Below are positions 1 through 11,494 of a stretch of 64,000 bases of DNA, in pieces; the first letter of the stretch is position 1; every line of letters starts with the position of its first letter. A model generated the notes under the pieces. That model saw nothing but the letters and a program-made list of their open reading frames with translations, had not been told where the DNA came from and did no database searches. Both the position numbers and the translations under genes were made by a program. The stretch comes from Symbiotaphrina buchneri. Lineage: Eukaryota > Ascomycota > Symbiotaphrinales > Symbiotaphrinaceae. The DNA is taken from contig BCIG01000022.1 of NCBI GenBank assembly GCA_001599915.1, positions 434,001-498,000 on the forward strand, given 5' to 3'.

Positions 1-1913
1 TCCATTGCGCGCTCGAACTCTGGGTCTTCGAAGTCATGGTGCTCGAGTCGGTGGTGGGGACGCTGGCGCTCGCGTTCGAGTTCCCGGTCGATCTCGCGCT
101 CGTATTCGAAGTCTTCTGTGTCGTGGTGCTCGAGCTTCCGGTGGACACGGTGGGACGAACCGGGCAGTTTCTCATCACGTTGCTCGTCGGCGTGCTTTTT
201 GTCGCATGAGACTGTTTGATGAGCGTTCTCTTCCGCTTCGTCGCCGTCATTGGGGTGCAGACTCATGGAGCGGGCTCTGATTGAGCGGCGTTGACGGCCG
301 ATCAGCGACGTAGTCCCCTGCGTAGGAAGGGAGACGAGGTCCTCGTCCATCAGGTAGCCTCCAGTACCAGGAAGTGGCGTCGGCAGAGACGACATAGCAC
401 GCGCTCGCACCATTTGAGATGACTCGGACGCTGACACGGTAGCCACGACTGAGGTTGTTGTATCAAGTGTCGCTTGGTTCTCGTCTCCAACAGCAATAGG
501 TGTAGGAAGGCCGGGTACGGCACCATGCCACGTAGTGGGAATGGACGGTGTTGGGACACACGAGTTGGGATGCTTCTTACAGAACTTCTTGCGCGCCTTC
601 TTCTCGTGGCGATGATGAGCCCTGGCGGATGCATTACCATGCCACTCGAAGTAGCCGATGATCCAGGTCTGGACGAATCCGGTGACCCACCCATCCGCTT
701 GATTCGTCTGATTTGGTTTCATGTGCAAGCTGGGGTCGAGACCAAAGAAAGAACGCCGTTGGAGCTTTGAGGTCTTATCATCTGTCGCCGTGGTGGTGGC
801 CTCGAGAGACTTGGGTGGTTTCCATGCCGGATTCCACGGCTCGTACTCTGGGCGGTGAAGCTTTGGACGATGCGCTTGACCAGGAAAAAGATCACGCTGC
901 TCGGGTCGAGTCTCGAGACTGTCACTGGACGCCCTAGGATCCGCAATGGCTTTGTCATTCTGTGACTGTGGCTGAGATTCAGTAGCGCCGGATCCGTTTG
1001 CCATAGCAGCGGTATCTTGGTCAGAAGATGGGCCCATGGCGCAGGCTATTGTTTCATGGCCTGGTTTTTGGTACAAACAGGCAACAACATCGGGACGAGC
1101 TTCTTCAATCCCATATTGAGTCTTGTATGTTTGTGGGAGAGTTTCACCCTCGGTTATCGGTTCATTCTTCTCCTTGGGTTCCTCAGGGTCGGCGGGTCGT
1201 CGACCTTTGGATGAGTCTTTGTCGCCTTTATGCGTTTCGGATTTGGAGTCGTTGGAGCCTTTGGGTTTGTCGGACTTACTGCCCGCCTCTAACTGGTCAA
1301 CGCTATGGCACATTGCCTCCAAATCCTTTGCCATGGCCTGGTCACAGAGCATGTCCTTGGCAATCCCTTTCTTATGAAATTTCTCCCGATAGTGTCGCAG
1401 TTTGTCTCGAAACTCTTGCCGTAATCCATGAAGAATTATTGGCCGCGGGGGTTCCTTCCGGTATTCCCGGATGTTGTCCCGCGAGTAGGAACGCTTATCG
1501 AGCTGCGGTATTGGTCCAGTTGAGAATGATGACGGATCATGATCAGCGTTAGCCTGCTGGGTAGCTTCAGGGAACGGCATCGGCAGCTCGAACCGTGAAG
1601 GCTCGATAGGCAGCGAGAAGGAGGTCATAATCGGACCGGGCCCGTAGAGCCCATATTCCTCCCACGGATCTTTCGTAATAGCCTCAGGTACTTCCACGGT
1701 CAGCGAGCGCTTAATCGTTAGCCCTGGAGACAAGACTGTGTGCACATGTGGCAATGTCGTGCTCGGGACCTCAAGGCCAGGAGCGAGCTTCAGTCTGTGA
1801 TGCGAGGTAGCTGTCTTTGAAGGAAACTCTGCTTGCAGACCTCCTGTAACGATGGGAGCAGTAAAAACAGGAGTGACGGCGCAAAGAGCAAATAGGAAAG
1901 GAACTCCGTGCAT
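1..1913 (-). CDS. Predicted secreted protein with dibasic (Kex2) sites, 3' end outside window
   Basis: A single minus-strand frame stays open from ATG 1911-1913 to the window edge, at least 637 codons with no stop. It opens with a signal peptide (residues 1-19: charged start, FLFALCAV core, VFTA end). Dibasic sites typical of Kex2 processing follow (IKRS near 68-69, DKRS near 140-141, QRRS twice further on), together with long polar stretches rich in Lys, Glu and Asp. Close to the edge is an acidic, His-rich imperfect repeat: RKLEHHDTEDFEYER, then RLEHHDFEDPEFER. No enzymatic domain is recognised. The role is unknown; a secreted, proteolytically matured protein is inferred from the signal peptide and the Kex2 sites. 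The 3' end is not seen. Confidence 0.8.
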   Translation of the reverse strand, partial: MHGVPFLFALCAVTPVFTAPIVTGGLQAEFPSKTATSHHRLKLAPGLEVPSTTLPHVHTVLSPGLTIKRSLTVEVPEAITKDPWEEYGLYGPGPIMTSFSLPIEPSRFELPMPFPEATQQANADHDPSSFSTGPIPQLDKRSYSRDNIREYRKEPPRPIILHGLRQEFRDKLRHYREKFHKKGIAKDMLCDQAMAKDLEAMCHSVDQLEAGSKSDKPKGSNDSKSETHKGDKDSSKGRRPADPEEPKEKNEPITEGETLPQTYKTQYGIEEARPDVVACLYQKPGHETIACAMGPSSDQDTAAMANGSGATESQPQSQNDKAIADPRASSDSLETRPEQRDLFPGQAHRPKLHRPEYEPWNPAWKPPKSLEATTTATDDKTSKLQRRSFFGLDPSLHMKPNQTNQADGWVTGFVQTWIIGYFEWHGNASARAHHRHEKKARKKFCKKHPNSCVPTPSIPTTWHGAVPGLPTPIAVGDENQATLDTTTSVVATVSASESSQMVRARAMSSLPTPLPGTGGYLMDEDLVSLPTQGTTSLIGRQRRSIRARSMSLHPNDGDEAEENAHQTVSCDKKHADEQRDEKLPGSSHRVHRKLEHHDTEDFEYEREIDRELERERQRPHHRLEHHDFEDPEFERAM

Positions 1914-2489
1914 GATGGGAATGATGAGCTGGTACAAAACAGATACCAGCAGAATGGGGTACGGGGACGGAATACAGAAGCAGTGATAAAACCTTGTTCA
2001 AATATACGGCAGAGTGAAATCAGATGAGTTGCGAAAGGGAAGAAAAAGGGGAAAGGAGGCTTCCACAGAGAATTTGATGCCGTCTTATACGAGCCTTTCC
2101 ATCCAGGTGAGAGGCAAAGGGTCCAATCCTTGTGAACTAGAACCGTTCTGTCTTTCTGCCACTTCCCCTGAGATATTGGATAGGTGAAAAGTACGCTTGA
2201 CCTTTTCTTGTCGGATGGTTGACAAAGATGACCATCAAGGTTCTAGATATCATCAAAAAAGGAAGATGCAGCGCTCACTCGTCGATTAATCCACATGTAC
2301 ACAGAGAATCAAAAATGAATTAAAACTCGAGAACTTTGAATCCAGTTCTATGGCAGCACCATTGGGATCAATTGTCAGTGTATCGCACTACTCACATTCT
2401 TCATGTTGATGCTACTATATAAACGATCATCCCATCACGGCGAGCGGATCGTACCAAATAGCTGATGTTCCCAACTCACAAAAAAAGGA
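1914..2489. other. Intergenic, head of secreted gene and tail of MDR gene
   Basis: This is the promoter side of the secreted-protein gene and the downstream side of the MDR gene. It is AT-richer than its surroundings. A TATATAAA-like string lies near 2416, but it points towards neither gene start clearly. No coding signal was seen. Confidence 0.5.
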
Positions 2490-3440
2490 TCATTTCATCG
2501 TGATGACATACTTCTTCCCGCTGCCTTGATAAGCGGAAATAGCATCAATCATGCGTACTTGCGTGAGTTGATCCTCGGCGGGAGGGGTCAGCTTGCCCTC
2601 TTCGAATGCAGCGGTCATCTCTCGCAACAATCCAGCCATCTCCTCTGCACTATGCTGCCCGATTGAATTGTTACCCAAGATGCTTTGTTCTTTCCGATAC
2701 AAGGCTTTGGCATCAAATGTCATTTCACTGCTCCCTCTGCCAGTCGAGATGTAAGAAAGCCTCCCTCTCGGAGCGAGTACGCCCACTGCGGCCGTCAGTA
2801 AAGCTGTATCGCCAGTCGTATCCACCACAACGTCGACGCCTCGCTTCCCGGTCAAACTCATGACCCGGTCGAGCTTAGGATCTTTGACAATATTGATGTC
2901 CGTAGAATCTCGCCTGGAAGCGGTGAAAATTTTGCATCCTACAACCTTGGTGGCCAGCTCGGCGACGGCAGTGCCCACAGCCCCAGTTGAGCCGAGAACC
3001 AGCAGAACATCGTTAGCAGTCGTACCGGCTCTTATCAAAGCAATCGAAGCAGTGGTATATGGTACTCCGACACATGCCGCTTGCAGGAAAGACAAGTTCT
3101 TCGGTTTCGGTGCTACTGCGCCTTCCGGGAGAAGGATGTATTCTGCGTGAGTGCCATCCCGGGTAAAGGAGACGGTATTGCCGCTGGTACCATACACAGG
3201 CTGCCCTATGAGATGAGCAGGCCCTTCAACAACGACGCCTGAAAAGTCACGTCCTGGCACGCGAGGATAAGTGGTATGCGGGAAATTTCCAGAGGCATTG
3301 AGGAGGTCGCTGGGATTGATAGATGCAGCATGGACCTCTACAAGGACGTGGCCTTCTGTGACGATGGGTTTAGGTAGCGTTGTTAGTGTTAGTGAAGGGG
3401 GCGATGCAGCATCTGGTTTAGTCAATTGAAGAGCATGCAT
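2490..3440 (-). CDS. Medium-chain dehydrogenase/reductase, quinone oxidoreductase-like
   Basis: One exon of 316 aa, starting at MHALQLTKPD; an in-frame start 14 codons upstream (3482) is possible. The N-terminal GroES-like half includes EVHAASINPSDLL and the GRDFSGVVV segment typical of NADPH:quinone oxidoreductases. The Rossmann half has the dinucleotide motif LGSTGAVGTAVAELA and later VDVVVDTTGD. The cysteine-rich structural-zinc lobe of classical alcohol dehydrogenases is absent, which fits the zinc-free quinone oxidoreductase subfamily. A cytosolic NADPH-dependent reduction of quinones or enones is the usual family role; the substrate cannot be told from sequence. It sits alone between a secreted-protein gene and erv29. 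Confidence 0.88.
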   Translation of the reverse strand: MHALQLTKPDAASPPSLTLTTLPKPIVTEGHVLVEVHAASINPSDLLNASGNFPHTTYPRVPGRDFSGVVVEGPAHLIGQPVYGTSGNTVSFTRDGTHAEYILLPEGAVAPKPKNLSFLQAACVGVPYTTASIALIRAGTTANDVLLVLGSTGAVGTAVAELATKVVGCKIFTASRRDSTDINIVKDPKLDRVMSLTGKRGVDVVVDTTGDTALLTAAVGVLAPRGRLSYISTGRGSSEMTFDAKALYRKEQSILGNNSIGQHSAEEMAGLLREMTAAFEEGKLTPPAEDQLTQVRMIDAISAYQGSGKKYVITMK

Positions 3441-4067
3441 TGTCAATTGATGTTTAAGATCGGCGTAGTATCGTGAGTTCAACGGGGGGTTGTCGCAAGC
3501 GGTTTGTGAAGTAAATGAATGTTTGAGGTTCGCTGGGTGAAATATTGGGAGCTGGAAATCCCAGTTGACTCCTCCATGATAAACGCGCCGTTAATTCGCA
3601 TTACTGATCATATACTCTGCAGAGATTGCTTATTCAGAAAGTTACATCGTGTACGAATCACTGGGACAGCTGCATTGGCATTGTTTACAGGTGTACACCT
3701 ACCGGAGTGCGACGGGTTGCAGTCACTGTTCGCGGGTGAAAGTGAAACCGCCAGGGCTACGGAGCTTCGAGCAACCCTGGTGGCGTCATTTGCGCGGAGG
3801 GAGAATGCCACCAGACCCGAAGGGTTGTCAGCGTGAGCCAATCACGCGCCAAATCGTGTGAAACGATTCGGGCGCCCGCTCCATCATCCTTGTTTATGTA
3901 GAATCGTGTCCTTTCAGTTAAAGACACCCGGACAGACGACCAACAGACATACTCAGCTCTCTTTTTCTGACCTCATCTTCCCCGCATATTGCGCCTACCC
4001 TAAGATTATTGAAAAGAACCTCTGCATTTCTTTACCTTCCCCTCTCCGCGTTCAAGCAAAGCATCTC
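3441..4067. other. Divergent promoter region, MDR gene and erv29
   Basis: This is the shared 5' region of the MDR gene (leftward) and erv29 (rightward). Short overlapping frames occur on both strands, but none has coding character. The stretch just before 4068 is pyrimidine-rich, as is common in ascomycete leaders. No element can be named with confidence. Confidence 0.5.
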
Positions 4068-5238
4068 ATGGCGCAAATCCGGGGCACAGCGAACTATAAT
4101 CTAGGGGGCCAGAACCCCTTTGGCGGCCCAGGACGGGCGGAGGCTACAAACGACCCCAGTCCTCTGGATGCTATAAGAGAACAAACCAGCAAGATCGAGG
4201 ATCTCCTGGACACGATATCAGACCCAATCAAGCCGTACGTGTTCTCGCTCCAGCTTCGGAATACCTGGAAGTCATAGCGAAGATGCTGACAGAAGGAATT
4301 TATCCAGATATTTACCAGCAATTGGGCGCTTTTTGATCGTGGTCACGTTCTTAGAAGATGCCCTGAGAATCATTACACAATGGAGCGACCAGCTTTTGTA
4401 CCTGAGGGAGTACAGACACAGTACGTCTCGCGGTGACCTAGAGCCAGATCTAACGATCATAACACTGACGGAAACAGTTCCCACCGGGATCAACCACCTT
4501 TTCCTGCTGGTCAATGTAGTTGCGATGGTCTCTTGCAGCACGCTTGTCATTGCTCGCAAGCATGCCGAATACGCCGTGGCTGGCCTCATGGGCGTAGTGG
4601 TGACACAAGCATTAGGGTACGGCCTGATATTCGACCTCAACTTCTTCCTTCGCAATCTGAGCGTCGTGGGCGGTCTCCTCATGGTTCTGTCTGACAGCTG
4701 GGTGCGGAAGAGGTTCGCGCCCGCTGGATTGCCTCAGATTGACGAGAAGGACCGAAAGATGTACTTCCAGCTCGCGGGTCGCGTGTTGCTGATCTTCCTC
4801 TTCATTGGGTTTGTCTTTTCCGGACAATGGAGCTTCTGGAGGGTTCTGGTCAGCATCTTGGGCTTCATCGCCTGCATTATGGTTGTGGTGGGGTTCAAGG
4901 CGAAGTGGAGTGCAGTCATGCTCGTGGTCATTTTGAGCATCGTTAACTTGCTTGTCAACAACTTCTGGACTGTAAGTGCTCCACCACGACAAATGGTTTC
5001 CAATTGAGTATATCTGACAAGCCTCGCTCGATCAGCTTCACCCCAATCATCCACACAAGGATTTCGCGAAATACGATTTTTTCCAAATCTTGTCCATCAT
5101 GTACGTCATCCTCTCCGCTGTTGTTACAGTTCATGAAGCTAGTGAATGTCTGCTGACAATTGCAGTGGTGGCCTTCTGTTACTAGTCAACTCTGGACCAG
5201 GGCAATTTAGTGTGGATGAGAAGAAGAAGGTCTATTAA
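4068..5238 (+). CDS. erv29: Erv29/SURF4 family ER cargo receptor
   Basis: Five exons (4068-4234, 4308-4420, 4478-4971, 5036-5100, 5166-5238) sum to 912 nt, 303 aa, which is normal for SURF4/Erv29. All introns are GT-AG; the first has CTGAC just before its acceptor. The protein has a soluble start followed by several hydrophobic helices. The family segment YLPAIGRFLIVVTF spans the first splice, and GINHLFLL, ARKHAEYAV and LSDSWVRKR follow. The C-terminus ends KKKVY, a dilysine-type retrieval signal for COPI. Erv29 packages soluble secretory cargo into COPII vesicles at the ER. The start at 4068 is the ATG that gives the usual hydrophilic N-terminus. Confidence 0.95.
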
Positions 5239-7338
5239 CATATGCGAACGAGCTGCGCCTGGCCGATGGTCCGAGAAGAGACCATCTTGGCCAACGGAAT
5301 ATGAAGTGGAGCCGATCTCCTTGTAAATGCAAAATGTGACGGAGTATGTAGCTGTCACTGGCATCAAACTACCTGCATCAAAATGAAAACATTGGGTATC
5401 TGATAATGATTGTCCTACATGTCAATAATACTGTGATATGCGTCTTTCTCTTGGGAGCGGGTCCTGGTCTCCCGCTCTCCTATGCGTCGGCGGGTATGCC
5501 TGCAAGGGTCGACTCCGTTGCACCAACCACGTCTCGTCTGTAGCTTCGTATGCAGGAAGCCCTTCGTGCCTGAAGATCTGCTGCCAGTTCGGATCGCCTA
5601 CCCCAGACTTCCCCAACAACACCGTGGCCGACTTCGGGATGAACACGAGGTGGAATCGCACGACCCTTTAAGAAGAGGGAAGAGATGAAAAGAAATAAGA
5701 GCTAGGTTGAAGTCATGTAGTATCGAAAGATGAGTTACTGAAGTTACAATACTTGTTACAGGGTGCTCTACCTTACAGTTACAGTGTACGCGTAGGCCAA
5801 TGCAATCGGTTACAGGAGCGGCCAATCAGCGGCGCTGCCGTTGGATCCAGCTCGCCAGCTCTGGGCCGGCGTCGATGGTCTCCCGTAACGTGTGGCCGGA
5901 ATTGATGAAGCATCTGGCTTAGTGCCATGTCCCCGAGTCTTCAGTCTCGCCTGGAGTGAAGCTTCCAGTGGTGCACAGAGGCCTGATGAACTTACGGACC
6001 TCAAGTAAGAAAGCGCAGTGGATCTCTAGATGTCTATCGAACGATGTGTGCCACTGTGGCCTGAAATATGATGGGTCCCCTAACGAAAGGTCATCCTTGA
6101 TACTCTAAATAGAAAAAGATACCAGGCAAGAAAAAGATATCAGGCAAACTGCTCGTCGAGGTATCTTAGGTCTTTTCGGGTCGGGCACGCATGTTTATGC
6201 TGGTGCAGGTGATGTGAACCATGGCCAGTAAATTGCAGTGGTGCTTGTGCACACCATTCCCATTCGCGCAGGTGCTACCTTGCAGGCGACGAAGAAGGGC
6301 GGAGAGGGGGACGAAAGAAGAAGAACACCCTGTTCGTTACCCTTGTCTGTCATGTAATGTAACCTTTTGCCTCCGCATACGGAGTTACCGTGACATCCCA
6401 TCCATCACTTTCCTTCTTGCCAGACATCGTCTGTATCGCCACGGTCATTTCTGTGCACTGCACTCTCATCTCTCCCATTTCCAGCTTTTTTCCACACTTG
6501 CCGCCTGCCGGTCGCACGTTCATTACAGTGTCTTGAGGCTGTAAATTGCTGGGATCTCCGCTTTTTACCAAGCGTTGGCCTACATTCGTTCTATCCTCGA
6601 GGCGGTCCGTGTCCTAGTTGAAGCTCTGTCCTGCTGTCTGTGTCTCGGCCAGCGTTATAATTACCGACGGAACCTGTCTCAGCCCGCTTGACCAGAAATA
6701 GCCAACTGGACAACATCATCATCATCTAAGGGCGGTCAATTGCTGGCTTGCCCAGATCGGTCTCAACTTCGTCCTCGAGAAACCTCCGACTAGTCCTTAC
6801 TGCGACGTCGACACCTTGTTGGCCCCGTTTGATCGATCTTCTCCATCACTCCTCGATCTCGTCAAACCCCATATCTATCTTCCTTCATCTCGTGTCGCTA
6901 ACGGGTATTGACTTTCCGTCCCTGCATCACCCATTCCAACCGTCCGCCCTTGCTTCACTGGCAGGAAACCGGTGCATCTGGACTCTCTGGACGCGTCCTC
7001 TACTCCAATCGAAGTAGTTTTTGGCTTTGACACCAAACCGCACGCCGACTAGATCTTCGGTTCAGCATCCGAGACGCGCCAGGAGGCGTTTAACGTCGTT
7101 GAGCACTACAACTATCTTTTGACGTCCTCACGCTTGATCGACTACGACTCGTATCTGCCGATCATCACGTATTAGTCTGGTCATAGCATCGAGGCGCATC
7201 GAAACCAGGTTGTTTACCGTTGCCTCCATACTTACGAACTACTGCGGGGCATACTCTCAGGTATATCCTCCCATCAATGGCCCGTTGCTTTGGCTGACTC
7301 CTCATTAGTCGTTCAATTACGCATCCATCACCTTCAGT
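5239..7338. other. Long intergenic stretch ending in a likely spliced 5' leader
   Basis: No gene is supported. Frames of about 80 codons overlap on both strands at 5422-5688 and cancel each other as evidence. The last several hundred bases are C/T-rich and probably form the leader of the gene at 7339. A good leader intron candidate is 7261-7308: donor GTATAT, branch GGCTGAC, acceptor CATTAG, 48 nt, ending 30 bases before the ATG. Confidence 0.45.
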
Positions 7339-8811
7339 ATGGAGCCGTGGCAGTCATGGAGCGTCGTCCTATTGGCGGGTGGAGCAGCCTGGTACTATTA
7401 CAACAACCGTGATACGCAAAAGTCAAGGCCCGCTCGAACCGCATCTGTATCAGAACCTGTCCCAAGCAAAGCGAGCCGACGGAAGTCAGATTTCAAAGGG
7501 CATAAGAAGAGGAATAGCCTTGTTAACGTCACTGAACCCAGTGCCAGTGATGTCGCCGAGTCTTCTGCAGTTGCCTCGAGCCCTCAAGCGAGCTCGAATG
7601 AGCAACCCAAGAAGAGGAAGGGTGGGAAGAAGGATGTAGGAAAGAAAGAGACGCAGATCAAGGCTGTGGCCGAGAATGAAGGCAAAGCTGATAGACCTTC
7701 TGCAGTCATAGAGGAGCCAGGACCTGAGATGGAGATGAGCAACAAGGAGTTCGCAAGGCAGCTTGCTGGATTGAAAGTTGGGACTCCTTTGTCTCCATCC
7801 CCAGCTCCGAATGCCTCGAAGAGCAAAAAGCAATCGTCGCGAGATGAGACACGCCTGTCAGCAACGAAGCCGACTGGAGCGGCCTCAGCGACGTCTTCGA
7901 CAACTGGCGCTGATGCTGATGACGATCTATCCCCTGTCAATTCGCCGTCGTTTGAGGCAACGAGGGCGAATGAGACCTCTACCACTGGTGACGTCAGCGA
8001 TATGCTTGAGAAGCCTGGAGCTGGGCCTTCTGTCCTGAGGCTTACAGAACCCTCTCAACCTGTCCCTATGCGCGCCAAGGCGTCAAGACCGGAGGCATTC
8101 CAGGTCCAGGAGACTAAGAAGCAGCGTCAGAACCGCAAGAAGGCAGAGGAGAAAAAGGTCGCCCGCGAGGAGGCTGAGAAGGAAAGGAGAGTGCTTCTGG
8201 AACGACAGCTGCGTACAGCAAGAGAAGCTAGGGGCGAGCCTGCAAAGAACGGCCTAGGTCCCTCAAAGGCCCCTGCCACAAACGCCTGGTCCACAGCACC
8301 AAAGCCCAATGGTCAGACTCTCGCTCCTCAGACTTCTTCGGCCACTCCCGCAGCCTTGAACACTCCATTGCTGGATACATTTGAACCCCAGGAATCCACG
8401 CATACTCAGGATGGTGTCAGTGATGTCACCTCCGGTTCAGAAGCAAAGATCAACGGCACACCCTCTACAGCACCCTCCTCGGTTTGGGAACGTGAGCTAC
8501 CTTCAGAAGAGGAGCAGTTACGTATTCTCACAGAGATGAATGATGATACTGCTGGCTGGAACACAGTCTCCAAGAATAAGAAAGGAATGAAGAAGGGTCT
8601 GACCCCTATTGAGGACAGCACTGGCAACGAGAGCGGTGACGCGAGTCCCGCGAAAGCTGCAGTGGCGCCTGCAGTTTCGAAGGCTGCAGCTAAGCCTGTT
8701 GCCTCGAAGCCAACTGCTGTTAACCAGAAGGAAAATGCTCCGATTGATCCTGTGTGGGCTGCTACACCCGGTAATCCTAACGCTGCGGATTCTGAGTGGG
8801 CTGTAGTATGA
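7339..8811 (+). CDS. Membrane-anchored, mostly disordered protein of unknown function
   Basis: A 490-aa single exon with ATG in a fair context. Residues 7-20 form one hydrophobic segment (WSVVLLAGGAAWYYY) immediately followed by basic residues, so this is a signal anchor that probably leaves the bulk of the protein in the cytosol. The rest is Ser/Ala/Lys-rich and disordered. A charged helix stands near residues 255-300 (KKQRQNRKKAEEKK followed by Arg/Glu repeats). Two short Trp-containing motifs, AGWNTVSKNKKG and the C-terminal DSEWAVV, stand out from the low-complexity background and look like conserved contact motifs. No catalytic domain is recognised. A short intron probably lies in its leader (7261-7308). 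Confidence 0.8.
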   Translation: MEPWQSWSVVLLAGGAAWYYYNNRDTQKSRPARTASVSEPVPSKASRRKSDFKGHKKRNSLVNVTEPSASDVAESSAVASSPQASSNEQPKKRKGGKKDVGKKETQIKAVAENEGKADRPSAVIEEPGPEMEMSNKEFARQLAGLKVGTPLSPSPAPNASKSKKQSSRDETRLSATKPTGAASATSSTTGADADDDLSPVNSPSFEATRANETSTTGDVSDMLEKPGAGPSVLRLTEPSQPVPMRAKASRPEAFQVQETKKQRQNRKKAEEKKVAREEAEKERRVLLERQLRTAREARGEPAKNGLGPSKAPATNAWSTAPKPNGQTLAPQTSSATPAALNTPLLDTFEPQESTHTQDGVSDVTSGSEAKINGTPSTAPSSVWERELPSEEEQLRILTEMNDDTAGWNTVSKNKKGMKKGLTPIEDSTGNESGDASPAKAAVAPAVSKAAAKPVASKPTAVNQKENAPIDPVWAATPGNPNAADSEWAVV

Positions 8812-10035
8812 TTCACGTTTCTGAGAGCTGGCCAATCTTCGACAACATCGAAACCAAGCGCAGTCCTGTTACCCTCTTCCGCGTCTACATTTCGAGGAGT
8901 AATAAGATGACATTGTCACCGTCTCCTGGTCAAGGCCGCTTTACGTTTCAGCCGTTCACCGCGTCATGGCTCTCTGTGCCTTATGCGTTCACGTACCACA
9001 TTCACCTGAGCTTGGCCACATACGATACCTGTGTGCACGATACGGTGTTACTCACGGGCACCTCTCTTTCTGGCGTTTTCCAAACGATTGGGGCTACCAT
9101 TTTTGCTGCATTTCTAAGGAGGCCAAAACCAATTGATTATGGACCAAGGAAAAAAAATATGGAGTGTACGAAAAATTGCGATTTTTGTTCTGCAGCATGA
9201 GAGCGGGGTGGGGATGAGCATGCTAGGAGGAAAAGAAATTGGCATACTGGTCGTCCTGATTCTATTCCTGTACCACTGCTAGTGGCCAACCCGGGCCTTC
9301 GGTGACAAATAAGCTCAAGGCGTCTCACGGAGCAGAGAAGCTGGCTACCTGGCATTGCCACTGCTGCCCCTCCTTTTCTTTTTTCAACCGCATCATTGCG
9401 ACTGTTCTACCCATAGGTTGCCTTTCTTTTAGCATTCATAGCCATCTGCGGCGCCGCACGGATGCATTGGCGACGGAATGTAGTTGCTGCTGGGCTTGGT
9501 TCTAGAATGTTCTCGGGGGGTTCTGTCTTCATCCATTGATAGGAAATCCAAAAGGGTGGTCCATCTGAATGGTCTGATACGCGTGATCCAAGTGAAGTCA
9601 ATCAGTGGTCTCCTACCGTATCAGCAGCCATTGTGAGAATGATCTGCCCTGGCTTATGGATGGAATGACTATCGATAAAGGAGGAATAAGGTGATTGGTT
9701 ATATTGAGTATCAGTACTCATTCTCATATGCTGGACTTTGCTGCTCGATATGACTCCATGCTTCCCCGCTCTCTCTTGCATGCCTTCGATGCGTAAGGTC
9801 ACTTTTGTGTGTGGTTCGTATGCTCATCTTCAACAACATCAACAACGCAGCCCTCCCAATGCTATGCTCCAGGACACCGGCACCCCACTTCCCACTTTTG
9901 CTGACTCTCTTTATCTCCAGCTATGACTGCCTTGCTAAACCGCACCCACCTGCTTCCTTGGATCAATCCCACCACCACCACCACCACCACCATCACCACC
10001 ACCGCTACCGCCGCCGCCGCCTTCCTTTCCAACCT
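8812..10035. other. Intergenic region between convergent genes
   Basis: The region lies downstream of both the membrane-anchored protein gene and the CHORD gene. It holds a CAC/GCC triplet tract at 9968-10021 just past the CHORD stop. Frames seen on either strand lack coding character. Otherwise nothing. Confidence 0.5.
9968..10021. repeat. CAC/GCC triplet microsatellite
   Basis: About eight CAC units with one CAT interruption run into GCC units on the plus strand. It lies within 70 bases of the 3' end of the CHORD gene, probably in its 3' UTR, where it would read GTG/GGC. Confidence 0.9.
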
Positions 10036-11207
10036 CTACACCCTCGCCGCCTGCCCGACCTGGATGCGCTCACCAGTCCACTTCTCATCACTCCGGAGAA
10101 CCGGCCAGCTAGCAGCATCGGCCTTGACGAGGGTGAGTTCAAGCTTGGTGCCCATGATCTTGAAGTTGCTTTTTTCGGTATCGATGGGCGCGAAGAGCGG
10201 CACGGTGGTCGTGTACCGCTTGTGGTCTGCGGTGGGCAGGTCCAGGTCGATGGATTGTGGGCTGGTGAAGGAGATGCGCGCGGATGAGGGGATGATTTTT
10301 TTGAGATAGAGAGAGGCGATTATGGTGCTGGGCGTTTGGTAGTAGTCGTGTCTGTCAGGAGTGGGAGGGTTAGTTGTGGGGGTTTTGTTTGAGTGGGCAG
10401 TTGTTGGAGTGTAGATGGGAGGGGGAAGCTCGACTCGAGCATTGTCTGTATACATACCTCACATTCTGCACCTTCTCCTCCTCTCCTTCCTTCCCCTGCG
10501 CACCCTTCTTCTTGCCGCTGCCCACGAACAAATGCCTGTTTTTCCGCTTACAGCCCTCGATCTTCATGAACTCCTCAAACTCCAGCACGCGCCGCTTGCA
10601 GCACGACCAGCCCTTGCTGCCCTCGTGGAAGATGGCCACACCCGGATGATACACGCACTCCTCGCACTCCCTGTCCCCGCCTTTATACTCCGCATTGCAC
10701 CCGCGCCGCCGACACGTCGCGCCCGTCGGGATCGGGATGTCGGGCGAGTCCGACTCGGTTTCTGGCTCTGGTGCTGCCGGCGCGGGCGGAGCGCTTGCTG
10801 CTGCGGGCCGTGAGGGTAGCGCTGTGCGTGTAGGAGCGGTGGCGCCGTCGCTTTCGGATTCTTTGGGTGCTGCTGGAGTGGGTTCGGCGGCTGCGGGGGA
10901 GGGCTCCGGCGCGGGCGTGTCGTCGACGGTCGAGTGTTTGCCGGTCGTGCAGGGAGGGATGGAAAGGAATTCGTCGAACGTTAGGACGCGCGGTTTACAG
11001 CATTTCCAGCCTGGGAGAACATATACCGTCAGCTGGGGCATTCCGACGTATGGCTCAAGATATGCGCAAGACAGGTGTGTTTAAAGGGAGGAGATGCTCA
11101 CCTTTCTGGCCTTCGTGGAATACTGGTGGGCAGGGGTGATAGACACAGGGCTCCTCGGGATCAGTGAAGACCTTGCCACAGCCTTTGTGTACGCATTTCT
11201 GCGCCAT
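10036..11207 (-). CDS. chpA: CHORD and CS domain co-chaperone
   Basis: Three exons (11207-11102, 11010-10458, 10351-10036) sum to 975 nt, 324 aa. CHORD 1 starts at residue 1 (CVHKGCGKVF, CVYHP, then WKCCKPRVLTFDEFLSIPPC across the first splice). CHORD 2 follows a Pro/Ala/Glu-rich linker (CRRRGCNAEYKG, CVYHPGVAIFHEGSKGWSCC, FEEFMKIEGC). The zinc-binding Cys and His are all visible. The last exon is a CS (p23-like) domain from about residue 220 (ASLYLKKI, RISFTSPQSIDLDLP, LELTLVKAD, SWPVLR). CHORD-CS proteins bind Hsp90 and, with Sgt1, stabilise client proteins. It is divergent from the glutaredoxin-like gene with 287 bp between starts. Confidence 0.95.
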
Positions 11208-11494
11208 TGTGGAAGATCAGAAATGAAGGCTGGTTAGAGAGCTGGATCTCTAGAAATCTGGGGCCAAAATCAATTTATTATCGCTGACCCGAGACGAAAT
11301 GGAAATGGAAATGTGATGCGTGCGGAGCGGTGAGATTGGGCAGAATGACGACGATCTCGAAGCTTCCCTGTCAACAGAAGCCGCTAGCTTCCCCATACGC
11401 CCTTGGTCTTTTTGGATCCGGGTTTCAACAAGCCCGCAGAATACCAACCTAGCCACCTAAATCGAATCTGGCTGTGGCTTTCAATTGGGTCGCT

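Noticed and set aside
5422-5671. Overlapping 77-79 codon frames on both strands with fair codon use
   Set aside because: Strand cannot be decided and neither shows a family motif; left as intergenic.
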